Shown: in pieces, positions 1-6,247 of the stretch | Layout of the letters: the number at the start of each line of letters is the position of its first letter | Numbering within the stretch: position 1 is the first letter of the stretch | NCBI GenBank assembly: GCA_938049125.1 | Contig: CALICR010000193.1 | Coordinates: 1-7,144 of the forward strand | DNA: 7,144 bases | Source: an uncultured Clostridia bacterium | Lineage (GTDB): Bacteria > Bacillota > Clostridia > Oscillospirales > Oscillospiraceae | Direction of reading: 5' to 3' | Made by a program: the position numbers and the translations under genes | The notes under the pieces: generated by a model | What the model was told of the DNA's origin: nothing | The model's database searches: none | What the model saw: only the letters and a program-made list of their open reading frames with translations

Positions 1-710
1 TCCACCGCCGCCGCGCGCCGGAGCGCCCGGGCCGGGTCCCGCCGCAGCAGCAGCGTGAGCAGTGCGAGCACGGCGCTTACAATCAGCAGCAGCCCGAGGC
101 CCCAGGGGAGGCCCCGGAGGTCCGCCGTGCTCAGGGCCAGGTGCATGGCCGCGGACCCGGCCAGCCACAGGCAGAGAAAGCCGCGCACGACGCCGAAGCC
201 CCGCAGCGTTCCAAGCCCCCGGGCCGTGCCGCGCAGCAGCGCGCCGAGGACCTCCGGCAGCCGGACCCGCTTCCGCCTCCGGAGCGTCCGCAGCGCCTCG
301 GCGGCCCCGTCCCAGATCTCCGGCGTCAGCAGGAGGACCAGCAGCAGGATCGCCGCCGTGCCCAGCAGCAGCGGCGCGACGCCCGCGAAGAACACGGCCA
401 GCTGGCCCCTCATCCCCGCCGGGGCGCGGTAGCGTACATAGCCGAGGACCCCGTCCTCCCGCCCGGCCACGGGCCGGAACAGCGCCACCTCCGTCACCTC
501 CAGCCGCAGGAGGCGGCAGGCGAGGTAGTGGGCCGTCTCATGGAGCGGCGTGCCGCAGAGGCCTGTGAGCAGAACGCCCGCCCAGCCGAAGGCCCGGTAG
601 AGCGTCCCGGAGGCCCAGCGCTCCGCCGCCCCCAGCGCCGCGCCGAGGGCCAGCGGCAGCCCCGCCAGCACGCCGAAGAACGCGCCCGTCCGGGCGAGCC
701 AGCGCCTCAT
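1..710 (-). CDS. Membrane protein with HExxH motif, putative M50-like zinc metalloprotease (3' end outside window)
   Basis: The frame opens at the ATG at 710-708 and stays open to the window edge: 236 codons with no stop, so the C-terminus is missing. A GGAGG sits at 722-718, nine bases before the ATG. The protein is hydrophobic, with likely membrane segments near residues 8-28, 43-56, 103-129, 176-193 and 202-222. Between the second and third lies HETAH (residues 57-61), an HExxH zinc-binding signature in a hydrophobic setting, as in site-2-protease (M50) type intramembrane proteases. A later S-x-x-D (S194, D197) could supply a third zinc ligand, but that is a guess. A basic stretch (RTLRRRKRVR, 141-150) marks a probable cytoplasmic loop. 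It follows rpiB on the same strand after a 72-bp gap. Substrate unknown; it may be a non-proteolytic family member. The frame is well supported; the protease call is moderate. Confidence 0.7.
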   Translation of the reverse strand, partial: MRRWLARTGAFFGVLAGLPLALGAALGAAERWASGTLYRAFGWAGVLLTGLCGTPLHETAHYLACRLLRLEVTEVALFRPVAGREDGVLGYVRYRAPAGMRGQLAVFFAGVAPLLLGTAAILLLVLLLTPEIWDGAAEALRTLRRRKRVRLPEVLGALLRGTARGLGTLRGFGVVRGFLCLWLAGSAAMHLALSTADLRGLPWGLGLLLIVSAVLALLTLLLRRDPARALRRAAAV

Positions 711-719
711 GGCCGCGCC

Positions 720-740
720 TCCGCCGGGTGCTCCGGCGGA
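720..740 (-). promoter_or_regulatory. Hairpin overlapping the ribosome binding site of the HExxH gene
   Basis: Read on the minus strand, TCCGCCGG (740-733) and CCGGCGGA (727-720) form a perfect 8-bp stem with a 5-base loop. The GGAGG Shine-Dalgarno sequence (722-718) has three of its five bases inside the stem. A second weaker hairpin lies just upstream (758-753 with 747-742, one G-U pair). rpiB ends at 783, so ribosomes finishing rpiB would stop short of the stem. A role in lowering translation is inference only; such stems also arise by chance in very G+C-rich DNA. There is no U-tract, so it does not look like an intrinsic terminator. Confidence 0.35.
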
Positions 741-782
741 CGGCCCCAGTCCGGGACCGCCCGCCCTGCGCCGCAGCGCCGT

Positions 783-1223
783 TTATTCCGCTTCAAGGGC
801 CATGACCTTGGCCACGCGCCGGGCGTGCCGCCCGCCCTCGAATTCGGTGGCGAGCCAGGTGTCCGCGATCTCCAGCGCCAGCTTTTCGCCGATGACGCCG
901 GCGCCCATGGCCAGCATATTCGTGTCGTTGTGCTGCCGCGTCAGCCGGGCGGACATGAGGTCCGACACCAGGGCGCAGCGGATGCCGCGGACCTTGTTGG
1001 CCGTGATGCTGACGCCGATGCCCGTGGTGCAGCAGACGATGCCGCGGTCGCAGGCTCCGGCGGCCACGGCCTTGGCCGCCGGGGCGGCGTAGTCGGGGTA
1101 GTCGCAGCTCTCATGGCCGAAGCAGCCGAAGTCCTCGACCTCGTGGCCCGCCGCGGTCAGATGCGCCTTCAGGGCCTCCTTGAGGTCGTAAGCGCCATGG
1201 TCACAGCCCAGTGCAATTTTCAT
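783..1223 (-). CDS. rpiB: Ribose-5-phosphate isomerase B
   Basis: A complete 146-residue protein, the normal length for the RpiB/LacAB family, which interconverts ribose 5-phosphate and ribulose 5-phosphate in the cytosol (non-oxidative pentose phosphate pathway). The N-terminal GCDHGAYDLK carries the Asp8-His9 pair that binds the sugar phosphate. CCTTGIGVSITANK (residues 64-77) contains the equivalent of the catalytic cysteine (Cys65) and the supporting Thr67 of the usual CGTGIG motif; here the Gly is replaced by Thr. His98-Asn99 (RQHND) and the arginines at 132 and 135/136 match phosphate-binding positions of the family. The start follows an AGGAGG at 1236-1231, and the stop is TAA. It begins 14 bases after the preceding membrane-protein gene, so the two are very likely cotranscribed. 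Some members act on allose 6-phosphate, but nothing nearby suggests that here. Confidence 0.95.
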   Translation of the reverse strand: MKIALGCDHGAYDLKEALKAHLTAAGHEVEDFGCFGHESCDYPDYAAPAAKAVAAGACDRGIVCCTTGIGVSITANKVRGIRCALVSDLMSARLTRQHNDTNMLAMGAGVIGEKLALEIADTWLATEFEGGRHARRVAKVMALEAE

Positions 1224-1237
1224 AAGTATTCCTCCTG

Positions 1238-2233
1238 TCAGACGATCCACATCATAAGTCCAAGCAGCAGCGCCGCAGCGATGGACGCCGCGCGCCCGCC
1301 GCGGCCGTCGGCTCCGGCGAAGGTCCCGCCGAGGGCCAGGGCGCAGCCCAGCGCCGCCGCCTCGCCGAGGCCCAGCAGCGAGAGCGCCGCGCACAGCAGC
1401 GCCAGCAGCCCGCCGAGGAGCCAGCGCCCCTCCCGGAGCCGCACCGCCTCGGTCAGCAGCACCGCCGCGCCCGCGAGACCCAGCCACAGCGGCAGGGCCG
1501 GGCGCGGCAGGGAAACCTCCGGCTTCAGCAGCCCCGGCAGGGCCGCCGCCAGCGCCGCAGGCTCCCGCAGCGCCGGGTCCGCCCAGAGCGCCGCCCCGGC
1601 GAGGGCCGCGCAGCAGAGCATCAGGAGCAGCAGCGTCCGGGACGCCCCGTCAAAGACGGAATCGGGCCTTTGCAGCCCCATGGAGACGAGGTAGAGCAGA
1701 AGCGTCCCCAGCACGAGCGCCGCCGTCGCCGCGCCGCACCCGAGGCCCCAGGCCGCCAGGGCCAGCCCCGCCGCCGCGGGGATCAGCCCGAGGAAGCCCG
1801 GCAGCAGCAGCGAAAGCGCCGCGAGGCCCACGGCCCCGGGCAGCACCGGAGCGCTTCCCCCCGCCGCCAGCCACAGCCCCGCGCTCAGCAGCGCGCTCAC
1901 CGGCGCGCCGCCGAGGAGCAGCAGCATGAGGTACACCGCCGCGGCCCCGAGGGCGCACAGCCCCGCGCCGGGCAGGTCCCGGACCGCTCCCTGCCGCAGC
2001 AGGAAGGCCCCCGCGCCGAGGACCGCCGCCGCGGCCGTCAGCGCCCAGCCGGGGCCCGTGGGCCTCTGCGCCTCCGCTGCCGTCATGCGCCGCCGGTCAA
2101 AGCGCGCGATCCATTCGAGCGTCCCGCGCTTCCAGGCCATGGCCCGGAAGTACCGCACGCACCAGAGCGCAAACACCAGCGCCGCCAGCCCCAGCGCCGC
2201 CGGGCGCAGCCACGCCGCCTGCAAGACCGCCAT
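1238..2233 (-). CDS. Polytopic membrane protein of unknown function
   Basis: A complete 331-residue protein, dominated by Ala, Leu and Gly, that I do not recognise. One membrane segment lies near residues 8-29, followed by a basic, probably cytoplasmic stretch of about 30 residues (RYFRAMAWKRGTLEWIARFDRRR). Roughly nine to eleven more hydrophobic segments follow, from about residue 62 to the C-terminus at 331, with only short polar loops such as MGLQRPDSVFDGASR (185-199) and a Pro-rich turn near 227-249. There is no signal peptidase site, transporter signature or catalytic motif that I can identify. The start was chosen because GGGAGG (2246-2241) lies seven bases upstream; an ATG five bases earlier is out of frame. 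It is the first gene of the leftward operon and ends 14 bases before rpiB. A transporter or membrane scaffold is possible, but no function can be assigned. Confidence 0.8.
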   Translation of the reverse strand: MAVLQAAWLRPAALGLAALVFALWCVRYFRAMAWKRGTLEWIARFDRRRMTAAEAQRPTGPGWALTAAAAVLGAGAFLLRQGAVRDLPGAGLCALGAAAVYLMLLLLGGAPVSALLSAGLWLAAGGSAPVLPGAVGLAALSLLLPGFLGLIPAAAGLALAAWGLGCGAATAALVLGTLLLYLVSMGLQRPDSVFDGASRTLLLLMLCCAALAGAALWADPALREPAALAAALPGLLKPEVSLPRPALPLWLGLAGAAVLLTEAVRLREGRWLLGGLLALLCAALSLLGLGEAAALGCALALGGTFAGADGRGGRAASIAAALLLGLMMWIV

Positions 2234-2246
2234 TCCATCGCCTCCC

Positions 2247-2266
2247 GTTTTTTCCAGGTTTTTTCC
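2247..2266 (-). repeat. Tandem GGAAAAAAC repeat in the leader of the membrane-protein gene
   Basis: On the minus strand GGAAAAAAC occurs twice, at 2266-2258 and 2255-2247, with an 11-bp period. It lies between the predicted transcription start near 2269 and the GGGAGG ribosome binding site. The run is A-rich and unstructured in an otherwise G+C-rich region, which may simply keep the ribosome binding site open. A protein or RNA-binding role is not shown. Confidence 0.4.
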
Positions 2267-2275
2267 TAAAATGGT

Positions 2276-2304
2276 ATTATATCAGATTTCCTGCGTCGAA
2301 GCAA
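2276..2304 (-). promoter_or_regulatory. Candidate sigma-A promoter of the leftward membrane protein-rpiB operon
   Basis: On the minus strand a perfect -10 TATAAT (2281-2276) is preceded by an extended -10 TG (2284-2283). A -35-like TTGCTT (2304-2299) sits exactly 17 bp upstream. Transcription would start near 2269, leaving a leader of about 36 bases before the ATG at 2233. The site lies wholly in the 87-bp gap after lysR, so the operon need not depend on lysR transcription. No terminator for lysR is evident before it, so read-through from lysR remains possible. Confidence 0.75.
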
Positions 2305-2320
2305 GTCGAAACCCGGCGCA

Positions 2321-3289
2321 TCAGAGCACGCTCTGGCCCCGGAGGGCGTGGAATTTCTCCACGCTCATGCGGATGAAGTCCTTGGCCAGCTCGCTTAAGT
2401 ACCGCTCCCGGTTGTAGCCGATGGCGATGACGTCGGTGCTGATGCGGTCAAAAAAGGGGAAGACGTCCACCCTCTGCCGCGTGTAGGAATCGGCCCGGCC
2501 CGAGATGGTGTAGCGGCTCGTGAGGTAGGTCGTGGGCAGGACCGTGAGGCCCATGCCCTCGGCGGCCAGGGCGTAGGCCGTCTGGATGTTCCGGGTCTCG
2601 AAGCAGACCTCGGGATCGACGCTCCGCCGCCGGAACTCCGCGTCCACCAGGGCGCGGATGCGGTCGTCCTTCTTCAGCAGCACAAAGGGCAGGTCCTTAA
2701 AAACCGTCACGTCGTGGTTTTCCCGGTAGGCGGCGCGCACCGCCTCGGCCTTATCCCCGAAGTGCTGGCGCAGCAGGGCCTTGGAGGCCACGAGGTAGAG
2801 GTGCTCCCGGCTCAGCTCCAGCGTCTCCGCCGACTCCAGCAGGAAGGGCGCAAAGCCGATCATCACGTCGATGACGCCCCGGTCCAGGTCCGCCTCCAGC
2901 TCCTTGCTGCTGCCCTCCAACACGCTCAGCTCCGCCAGCGGGTAGGCCCGGTGGAAATCCGGCAGCAGCAGCGGCAGGATGGCCTGGCCCCGGGTGTGGG
3001 AGATGCCGATGCGCAGCTCGCCCCGGCGGTTTTCATTGATGTCGCCAAGCAGGGCCTCGGTCTGGTGCTGGATGTCCAGCAGCTTCACCGCCGCCTTCTG
3101 GAAGCACTTGCCCGAATAGGTCAGCTCAAAGCTCGGCTTTCGGGCGAAGAGGCGGCAGCCCAGCTCCTCCTCCAGCCGCGCGATCTGGTTGCTCAGCGCC
3201 TGCTGGGAGATGTGGAGCCGCTCCGCGGCCCGGGTCAGGCTCGGCTCCTCCGCCGCCGCCAGAAAATATTCGAGATTCTGAAAGTTCAT
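2321..3289 (-). CDS. LysR-type transcriptional regulator
   Basis: A 322-residue cytosolic regulator of usual LysR length. Residues 1-60 form the winged helix-turn-helix: MNFQNLEYFLAAAEE, then SLTRAAERLHISQQALSNQI (18-37), then the wing LGCRLFARK with the family's typical L-x-R-L-F pattern. Residues from about 91 (GELRIGIS) to 310 form the two-lobed effector-binding domain, with GMGLTVLP (245-252) near the end as in other members. The start at 3289 was preferred because the homology begins there, GAGGGG lies just upstream, and a candidate promoter sits at 3312-3340. The in-frame ATG at 3364 would place the start upstream of that promoter. It is transcribed away from the ferredoxin oxidoreductase operon and is probably its regulator; LysR proteins usually also control their own gene. 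The effector cannot be told from the sequence. Confidence 0.93.
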   Translation of the reverse strand: MNFQNLEYFLAAAEEPSLTRAAERLHISQQALSNQIARLEEELGCRLFARKPSFELTYSGKCFQKAAVKLLDIQHQTEALLGDINENRRGELRIGISHTRGQAILPLLLPDFHRAYPLAELSVLEGSSKELEADLDRGVIDVMIGFAPFLLESAETLELSREHLYLVASKALLRQHFGDKAEAVRAAYRENHDVTVFKDLPFVLLKKDDRIRALVDAEFRRRSVDPEVCFETRNIQTAYALAAEGMGLTVLPTTYLTSRYTISGRADSYTRQRVDVFPFFDRISTDVIAIGYNRERYLSELAKDFIRMSVEKFHALRGQSVL

Positions 3290-3311
3290 ATCCCCTCGCC
3301 CCCTCGCCTCC

Positions 3312-3340
3312 ATTCTACCATGCTTCGCCCTGATACACAA
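3312..3340 (-). promoter_or_regulatory. Candidate promoter of the LysR gene
   Basis: On the minus strand, -35 TTGTGT (3340-3335) and -10 TAGAAT (3317-3312) are separated by 17 bp. The -10 differs from consensus at one position. Transcription would start near 3305, giving a very short leader of about 16 bases that still contains the GAGGGG motif before the ATG at 3289. This placement supports the shorter start of the regulator. Confidence 0.55.
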
Positions 3341-3341
3341 T

Positions 3342-3373
3342 ACTTTTCTTGTGAAGATGCTCACTGTAAAAGT
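3342..3373. promoter_or_regulatory. Imperfect dyad between divergent promoters, candidate LysR operator
   Basis: Two 13-base arms, 3342-3354 and 3361-3373, are inverted copies matching at 10 of 13 positions: the outer ACTTTT/AAAAGT and the inner GTGA/TCAC match exactly, with three mismatched bases between them and a 6-base centre (AGATGC). The dyad starts one base after the predicted -35 of the regulator gene and ends one base before the predicted -35 of the kor operon. Its centre is about 54 bp upstream of the expected kor start, where LysR activators often bind. It does not follow the strict T-N11-A form. Operator function is inference. Confidence 0.5.
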
Positions 3374-3374
3374 G

Positions 3375-3404
3375 TTGGAACTTGTTGGAAGGGCGTGCTA
3401 TCAT
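3375..3404 (+). promoter_or_regulatory. Candidate promoter of the 2-oxoacid:ferredoxin oxidoreductase operon
   Basis: TTGGAA (3375-3380) and TATCAT (3399-3404) are separated by 18 bp, giving a moderate sigma-A-type promoter of the kind that often needs an activator. The start would be near 3411, about 29 bases before the first ATG. A 7-base direct repeat, GTTGGAA (3374-3380 and 3384-3390, 10-bp period), overlaps the -35 and the spacer and could be an additional protein contact site. Confidence 0.5.
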
Positions 3405-3439
3405 GGTTTTCGAACCAAGAAAGAAGAGGGGCAAGCGGT

Positions 3440-3661
3440 ATGAAAAAGGAACTGATCCTGAACCCCGCCTGGTGCAAGGGCTGCGGCATCTGCGCCGCGT
3501 TCTGCCCGAAGCAGGCGCTGGAGATCGTCGACGAAAAGGTCCGGCGGAGAGAGGGCGCGGACTGCGTGCTCTGCGGGCTCTGCGAGCTGCGCTGTCCGGA
3601 CTACGCCATCTACATCAACGAGACGGAAGGAGAGACGGAGCAATGGGTAAAACCGTACTGA
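3440..3661 (+). CDS. korD: Ferredoxin-type 4Fe-4S delta subunit of 2-oxoacid:ferredoxin oxidoreductase
   Basis: A 73-residue protein that is almost entirely a bacterial two-cluster ferredoxin domain. The first motif is C12-x2-C15-x2-C18-x3-C22-P and the second is C42-x2-C45-x2-C48-x3-C52-P, each able to hold a [4Fe-4S] cluster. It would carry electrons from the catalytic subunits to the free ferredoxin pool in the cytosol. The start follows AGAGGGG (3424-3430) with normal spacing, and no other in-frame ATG precedes the first cysteine motif. It heads the operon, and its last 19 bases overlap the alpha-subunit gene in another frame, which implies translational coupling. The D-A-B-C order is the one known for 2-oxoglutarate oxidoreductases such as the Helicobacter oorDABC set. 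On its own it could be any small ferredoxin; the context decides. Confidence 0.9.
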   Translation: MKKELILNPAWCKGCGICAAFCPKQALEIVDEKVRRREGADCVLCGLCELRCPDYAIYINETEGETEQWVKPY

Positions 3662-4773
3662 TGCAGGGCAACGAGGCCTGCGTGGAGGGCGCGCTGGCCG
3701 CGGGAATGCGGCTCTACGCCGGGTATCCCATCACCCCGTCCACGGAGATCGCCGAGCTTTCCGCCCTGCGGCTGCCCCAGGAGGGCGGCAAGTTCATCCA
3801 GATGGAGGACGAGATCGCCTCCATCGCCTGCGCCATCGGCGCGTCCGTGGCCGGCGTCAAGGCCATGACCGCCACCAGCGGCCCGGGCTTCTCCCTCAAG
3901 CAGGAGAACCTCGGCTACGCCTGCCTGGCGGAAATTCCGCTCGTCGTCGTGGACGTCCAGCGCACCGGCCCGTCCACGGGTATGCCCACGTCCCCGGCCC
4001 AGGGTGACGTCATGATGGCCCGCTGGGGCACCCACGGCGACCACCCGGTCATCGCCCTCTGTCCCAGCTCCGTCCGCGAAACCTACGACCTCACCATCCG
4101 GAGCTTCAACCTCTCGGAGAAGTACCGCACGCCGGTCATCCTGCTGATGGATGAGATCATCGGCCACCTGCGCGAGGGCGTCGAGATCCCGGACCCCGAG
4201 GACCTGGACATCATCGACCGGCCCACGGTCCGCTTCCCGGACCACAAGCGCCTGCCCTACCGCCTCAAGGAGGGCCAGATGGTGCCGAAGATGGCCCCCT
4301 TCGGCTGCGGCCAGCGCTACAACATCACGGGCCTCATCCACGATGAGACCGGCTTCCCCACCAACTCCACCGAGGAGGCCGACAAGCTGATGCAGCGCCT
4401 CATGCACAAAATCTCCGACAACTACGAGGACATCGTCCGCTCCGAGTCCCTGAACACCGACGACGCGGACACCGTCATCCTCTGCTACGGCGGCACCATG
4501 CGCGCCGCCCGCTCCGCCATGGAGGCGGCCCGGGCCGCGGGCAAAAAGGTCGGCATCTTCCGCCCCATCACCCTCTGGCCCTTCCCGGAGCGCGAGCTGC
4601 TGGAGCTTTCGAAGCACGCACGGCGCATCCTCGTGGCCGAGCACAACTACGGCCAGATCGTGCTGGAGGCCGAGCGCATCGTCAAGAACAACTGCCGCCT
4701 CGACTTCATCGGCCGCGTCAACGGCACCGTCATCACCCCGGAGGACCTGCTCCGGAAGCTTGGGGAGGAATGA
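3643..4773 (+). CDS. korA: 2-oxoacid:ferredoxin oxidoreductase subunit alpha, probably 2-oxoglutarate synthase
   Basis: A 376-residue subunit of the usual size for separate alpha chains. The N-terminal pyrimidine-binding domain carries YPITPSTE (28-35), the MEDEIAS stretch (54-60), TSGPGFSLKQE (78-88) and GPSTGMPT (109-116), all hallmarks of the family. The last roughly 100 residues, from DTVILCYGGTM onward, form the transketolase C-terminal-like domain. Together with the beta subunit it binds thiamine diphosphate and oxidatively decarboxylates a 2-oxoacid with CoA, reducing ferredoxin. The start at 3643 overlaps korD by 19 bases and has a GGAG upstream. It ends three bases before korB. The alpha chain alone could also suit a branched-chain (Vor) or pyruvate enzyme; 2-oxoglutarate is inferred from sucC in the same operon. 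Confidence 0.9.
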   Translation: MGKTVLMQGNEACVEGALAAGMRLYAGYPITPSTEIAELSALRLPQEGGKFIQMEDEIASIACAIGASVAGVKAMTATSGPGFSLKQENLGYACLAEIPLVVVDVQRTGPSTGMPTSPAQGDVMMARWGTHGDHPVIALCPSSVRETYDLTIRSFNLSEKYRTPVILLMDEIIGHLREGVEIPDPEDLDIIDRPTVRFPDHKRLPYRLKEGQMVPKMAPFGCGQRYNITGLIHDETGFPTNSTEEADKLMQRLMHKISDNYEDIVRSESLNTDDADTVILCYGGTMRAARSAMEAARAAGKKVGIFRPITLWPFPERELLELSKHARRILVAEHNYGQIVLEAERIVKNNCRLDFIGRVNGTVITPEDLLRKLGEE

Positions 4774-4776
4774 GCC

Positions 4777-5658
4777 ATGGCCAATGTCACTGTCACCACC
4801 GGCGACGTCAGCACGAAGACGTGCAACACCTCCAACCTGGTCTACAAGTACGCGCGGCCGGAGCACCTGCCCCACATCTGGTGCCCGGGCTGCGGCAACG
4901 GCATCATCATGCGGGACGTCATGCAGGCCATCGAGAACCTGGGCCTCAACCGGAACAAGACGGTCATCGTCTCCGGCATCGGCTGCTCCTCCCGGGCCGC
5001 AGGCTACCTGGACTTCAACACCATCCACACGACCCACGGCCGGGCCATCGCCTTCGCCACGGGCATCAAGCTGGCCCGGCCGGAGCTGGAGGTCATCGTC
5101 CTGACCGGCGACGGCGACGTCTCCGCCATCGGCGGCAACCACCTGATCCACGCCGCCCGGCGCAACATCGGCCTCACCGTCGTGGTCTTCAACAACAGCA
5201 TCTACGGCATGACCGGCGGCCAGTACTCCCCCACCACCCCCCGGGGCGACTACGGCACCACGGCCCCCTACGGCAACCTGGACCGCTCCTTCGACATTGC
5301 GGGCCTGGCCTTCGGCGCTGGCGCGTCCTACGCCGCCCGGGGCAGCGCCTACCATGTCCAGCAGACCATTTCCCTCATCCAGGAGGGCATCCGCCACCAG
5401 GGCTTCTCCATCATCGACGTGGCCAGCGTCTGCCCCACCTACTACGGCCGAAAGAACAAGAAGGGCAGCGCCGTGGACATGATGAAGTGGCAGCGGGACA
5501 ATGCCATCACCCAGGAGCAGGCCGAAAAGCTCAGCTGGGAGGAGCGCCGCGGCAAGCTCGTCATCGGCCTGCTGCACCAGGTGCAGTACCCCGAGTTCAC
5601 CTACGAATATGAGGCGCTGATCCACCGCCTTGCAAGGGAGCGTGAAGCCAATGAATAA
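4777..5658 (+). CDS. korB: 2-oxoacid:ferredoxin oxidoreductase subunit beta (thiamine diphosphate-binding)
   Basis: A 293-residue catalytic subunit. The thiamine diphosphate/Mg2+ motif runs from GDGD (111-114) to NN (139-140), followed by the typical SIYGMTGGQYSPTTP. Cys36 and Cys39 (WCPGCG), Cys70 (GIGCSS) and Cys219 (SVCP) occupy the four positions known to ligate the [4Fe-4S] cluster of this subunit. HTTHGRA (84-90) is also conserved. The enzyme forms acyl-CoA, CO2 and reduced ferredoxin in the cytosol. The start has GGGGAGG (4762-4768), eight bases upstream, inside the end of korA. About 25 residues precede the conserved core, a little longer than some homologues. Its last 8 bases overlap the korC start (ATGAATAA), so translation is probably coupled. 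Confidence 0.93.
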   Translation: MANVTVTTGDVSTKTCNTSNLVYKYARPEHLPHIWCPGCGNGIIMRDVMQAIENLGLNRNKTVIVSGIGCSSRAAGYLDFNTIHTTHGRAIAFATGIKLARPELEVIVLTGDGDVSAIGGNHLIHAARRNIGLTVVVFNNSIYGMTGGQYSPTTPRGDYGTTAPYGNLDRSFDIAGLAFGAGASYAARGSAYHVQQTISLIQEGIRHQGFSIIDVASVCPTYYGRKNKKGSAVDMMKWQRDNAITQEQAEKLSWEERRGKLVIGLLHQVQYPEFTYEYEALIHRLAREREANE

Positions 5659-6244
5659 CATGGAACTGCGGCTCGCCGGAAGCGGCGGCCAGGGCGTCAT
5701 TCTCGCCACGGTCATCCTGGCCGAGGCGGCGGTGCTGGCGGGCAAGCACACGGCCCAGAGCCAGGCCTACGGCCCCGAGGCCCGGGGCGGCTCCTGCAAG
5801 GCGGAGGTGCTGATCTCCGATGCGCCCATCGGCTTCACGAAGGTCCGCCGCCCCACCTTCCTCATGGCCCTGACCCAGGCGTCCCTCGACACCTACGCGA
5901 AAAATCTGCCCGCGGACTGCCTCGTGCTGATGGACGACACGCTGACGCCGCCGGCGGGCCTCGACCCGAAGCACACCGTCCGCCTGCCCATCCTGCACAC
6001 GGCGAAGGAGAAGGTGGGCAAGGCCCTGACGGCCAACATCGTCGCCGTCGGCTGCATCAACGGGCTGCTGCACCTGGTCAGCCCCGAGGTCCTGGAGCAG
6101 GCCGTGCTGATGCACATCCCCCGCGGAACGGAGACGCTGAACCGCGCCGCCCTGCACGCAGGCACGGCGCTGGTCGCCGGACCGGACCGCGCGCCCGCCA
6201 AGGCGAAGGCAGCCCCGGTCCCCGCCGCAAAGAAGGAGGCTTAA
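5651..6244 (+). CDS. korC: 2-oxoacid:ferredoxin oxidoreductase subunit gamma
   Basis: A 197-residue subunit of the OFOR gamma family. It opens with AGSGGQGVILA (9-19) and has SQAYGPEARGGSCKAEVLIS (37-56), the two best conserved stretches, thought to help bind CoA. The start at 5651 was chosen for AAGGGAG (5634-5640), ten bases upstream; M4 (5660) is a possible alternative. The start codon lies within the last codons of korB. Residues after about 180 form a low-complexity Ala/Lys/Pro tail (APAKAKAAPVPAAKKEA) beyond the folded domain, probably disordered; its role is unknown. It is followed three bases later by sucC, whose AAGGAGG lies within the end of this gene. Confidence 0.92.
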   Translation: MNNMELRLAGSGGQGVILATVILAEAAVLAGKHTAQSQAYGPEARGGSCKAEVLISDAPIGFTKVRRPTFLMALTQASLDTYAKNLPADCLVLMDDTLTPPAGLDPKHTVRLPILHTAKEKVGKALTANIVAVGCINGLLHLVSPEVLEQAVLMHIPRGTETLNRAALHAGTALVAGPDRAPAKAKAAPVPAAKKEA

Positions 6245-6247
6245 CCG

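Noticed and set aside
141..1694. Long plus-strand open frame (517 codons) across the leftward operon
   Set aside because: It is Gln/Arg/Pro-rich low-complexity sequence running opposite rpiB and two membrane-protein frames that have good ribosome binding sites.
2295..2310. Direct repeat GTCGAA (2295-2300 and 2305-2310) overlapping the -35 of the leftward operon
   Set aside because: Only six bases long and easily due to chance; no third copy or symmetry supports an operator.
2234..2320. Intrinsic terminator for the LysR gene
   Set aside because: The gap shows no G+C-rich stem followed by a U-tract on the minus strand; the T/A runs belong to the next gene's leader.
3290..3364. 25-residue N-terminal extension of the LysR regulator from the ATG at 3364
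   Set aside because: The extension has no family similarity, would overlap the candidate promoters and dyad, and homology begins exactly at MNFQNLEYFL.
3342..3373. A strict T-N11-A LysR box
   Set aside because: The dyad has an even-length centre, so its symmetric T/A pairs are spaced differently; I kept the dyad but not the T-N11-A label.
3610..5751. Very long open frame on the minus strand (713 codons) opposite korA and korB
   Set aside because: It lies antisense to well-identified genes. Its translation is Val/Ala/Asp/Gly-rich with no recognisable domain, as expected when G/C-ending codons remove stops from the opposite strand.
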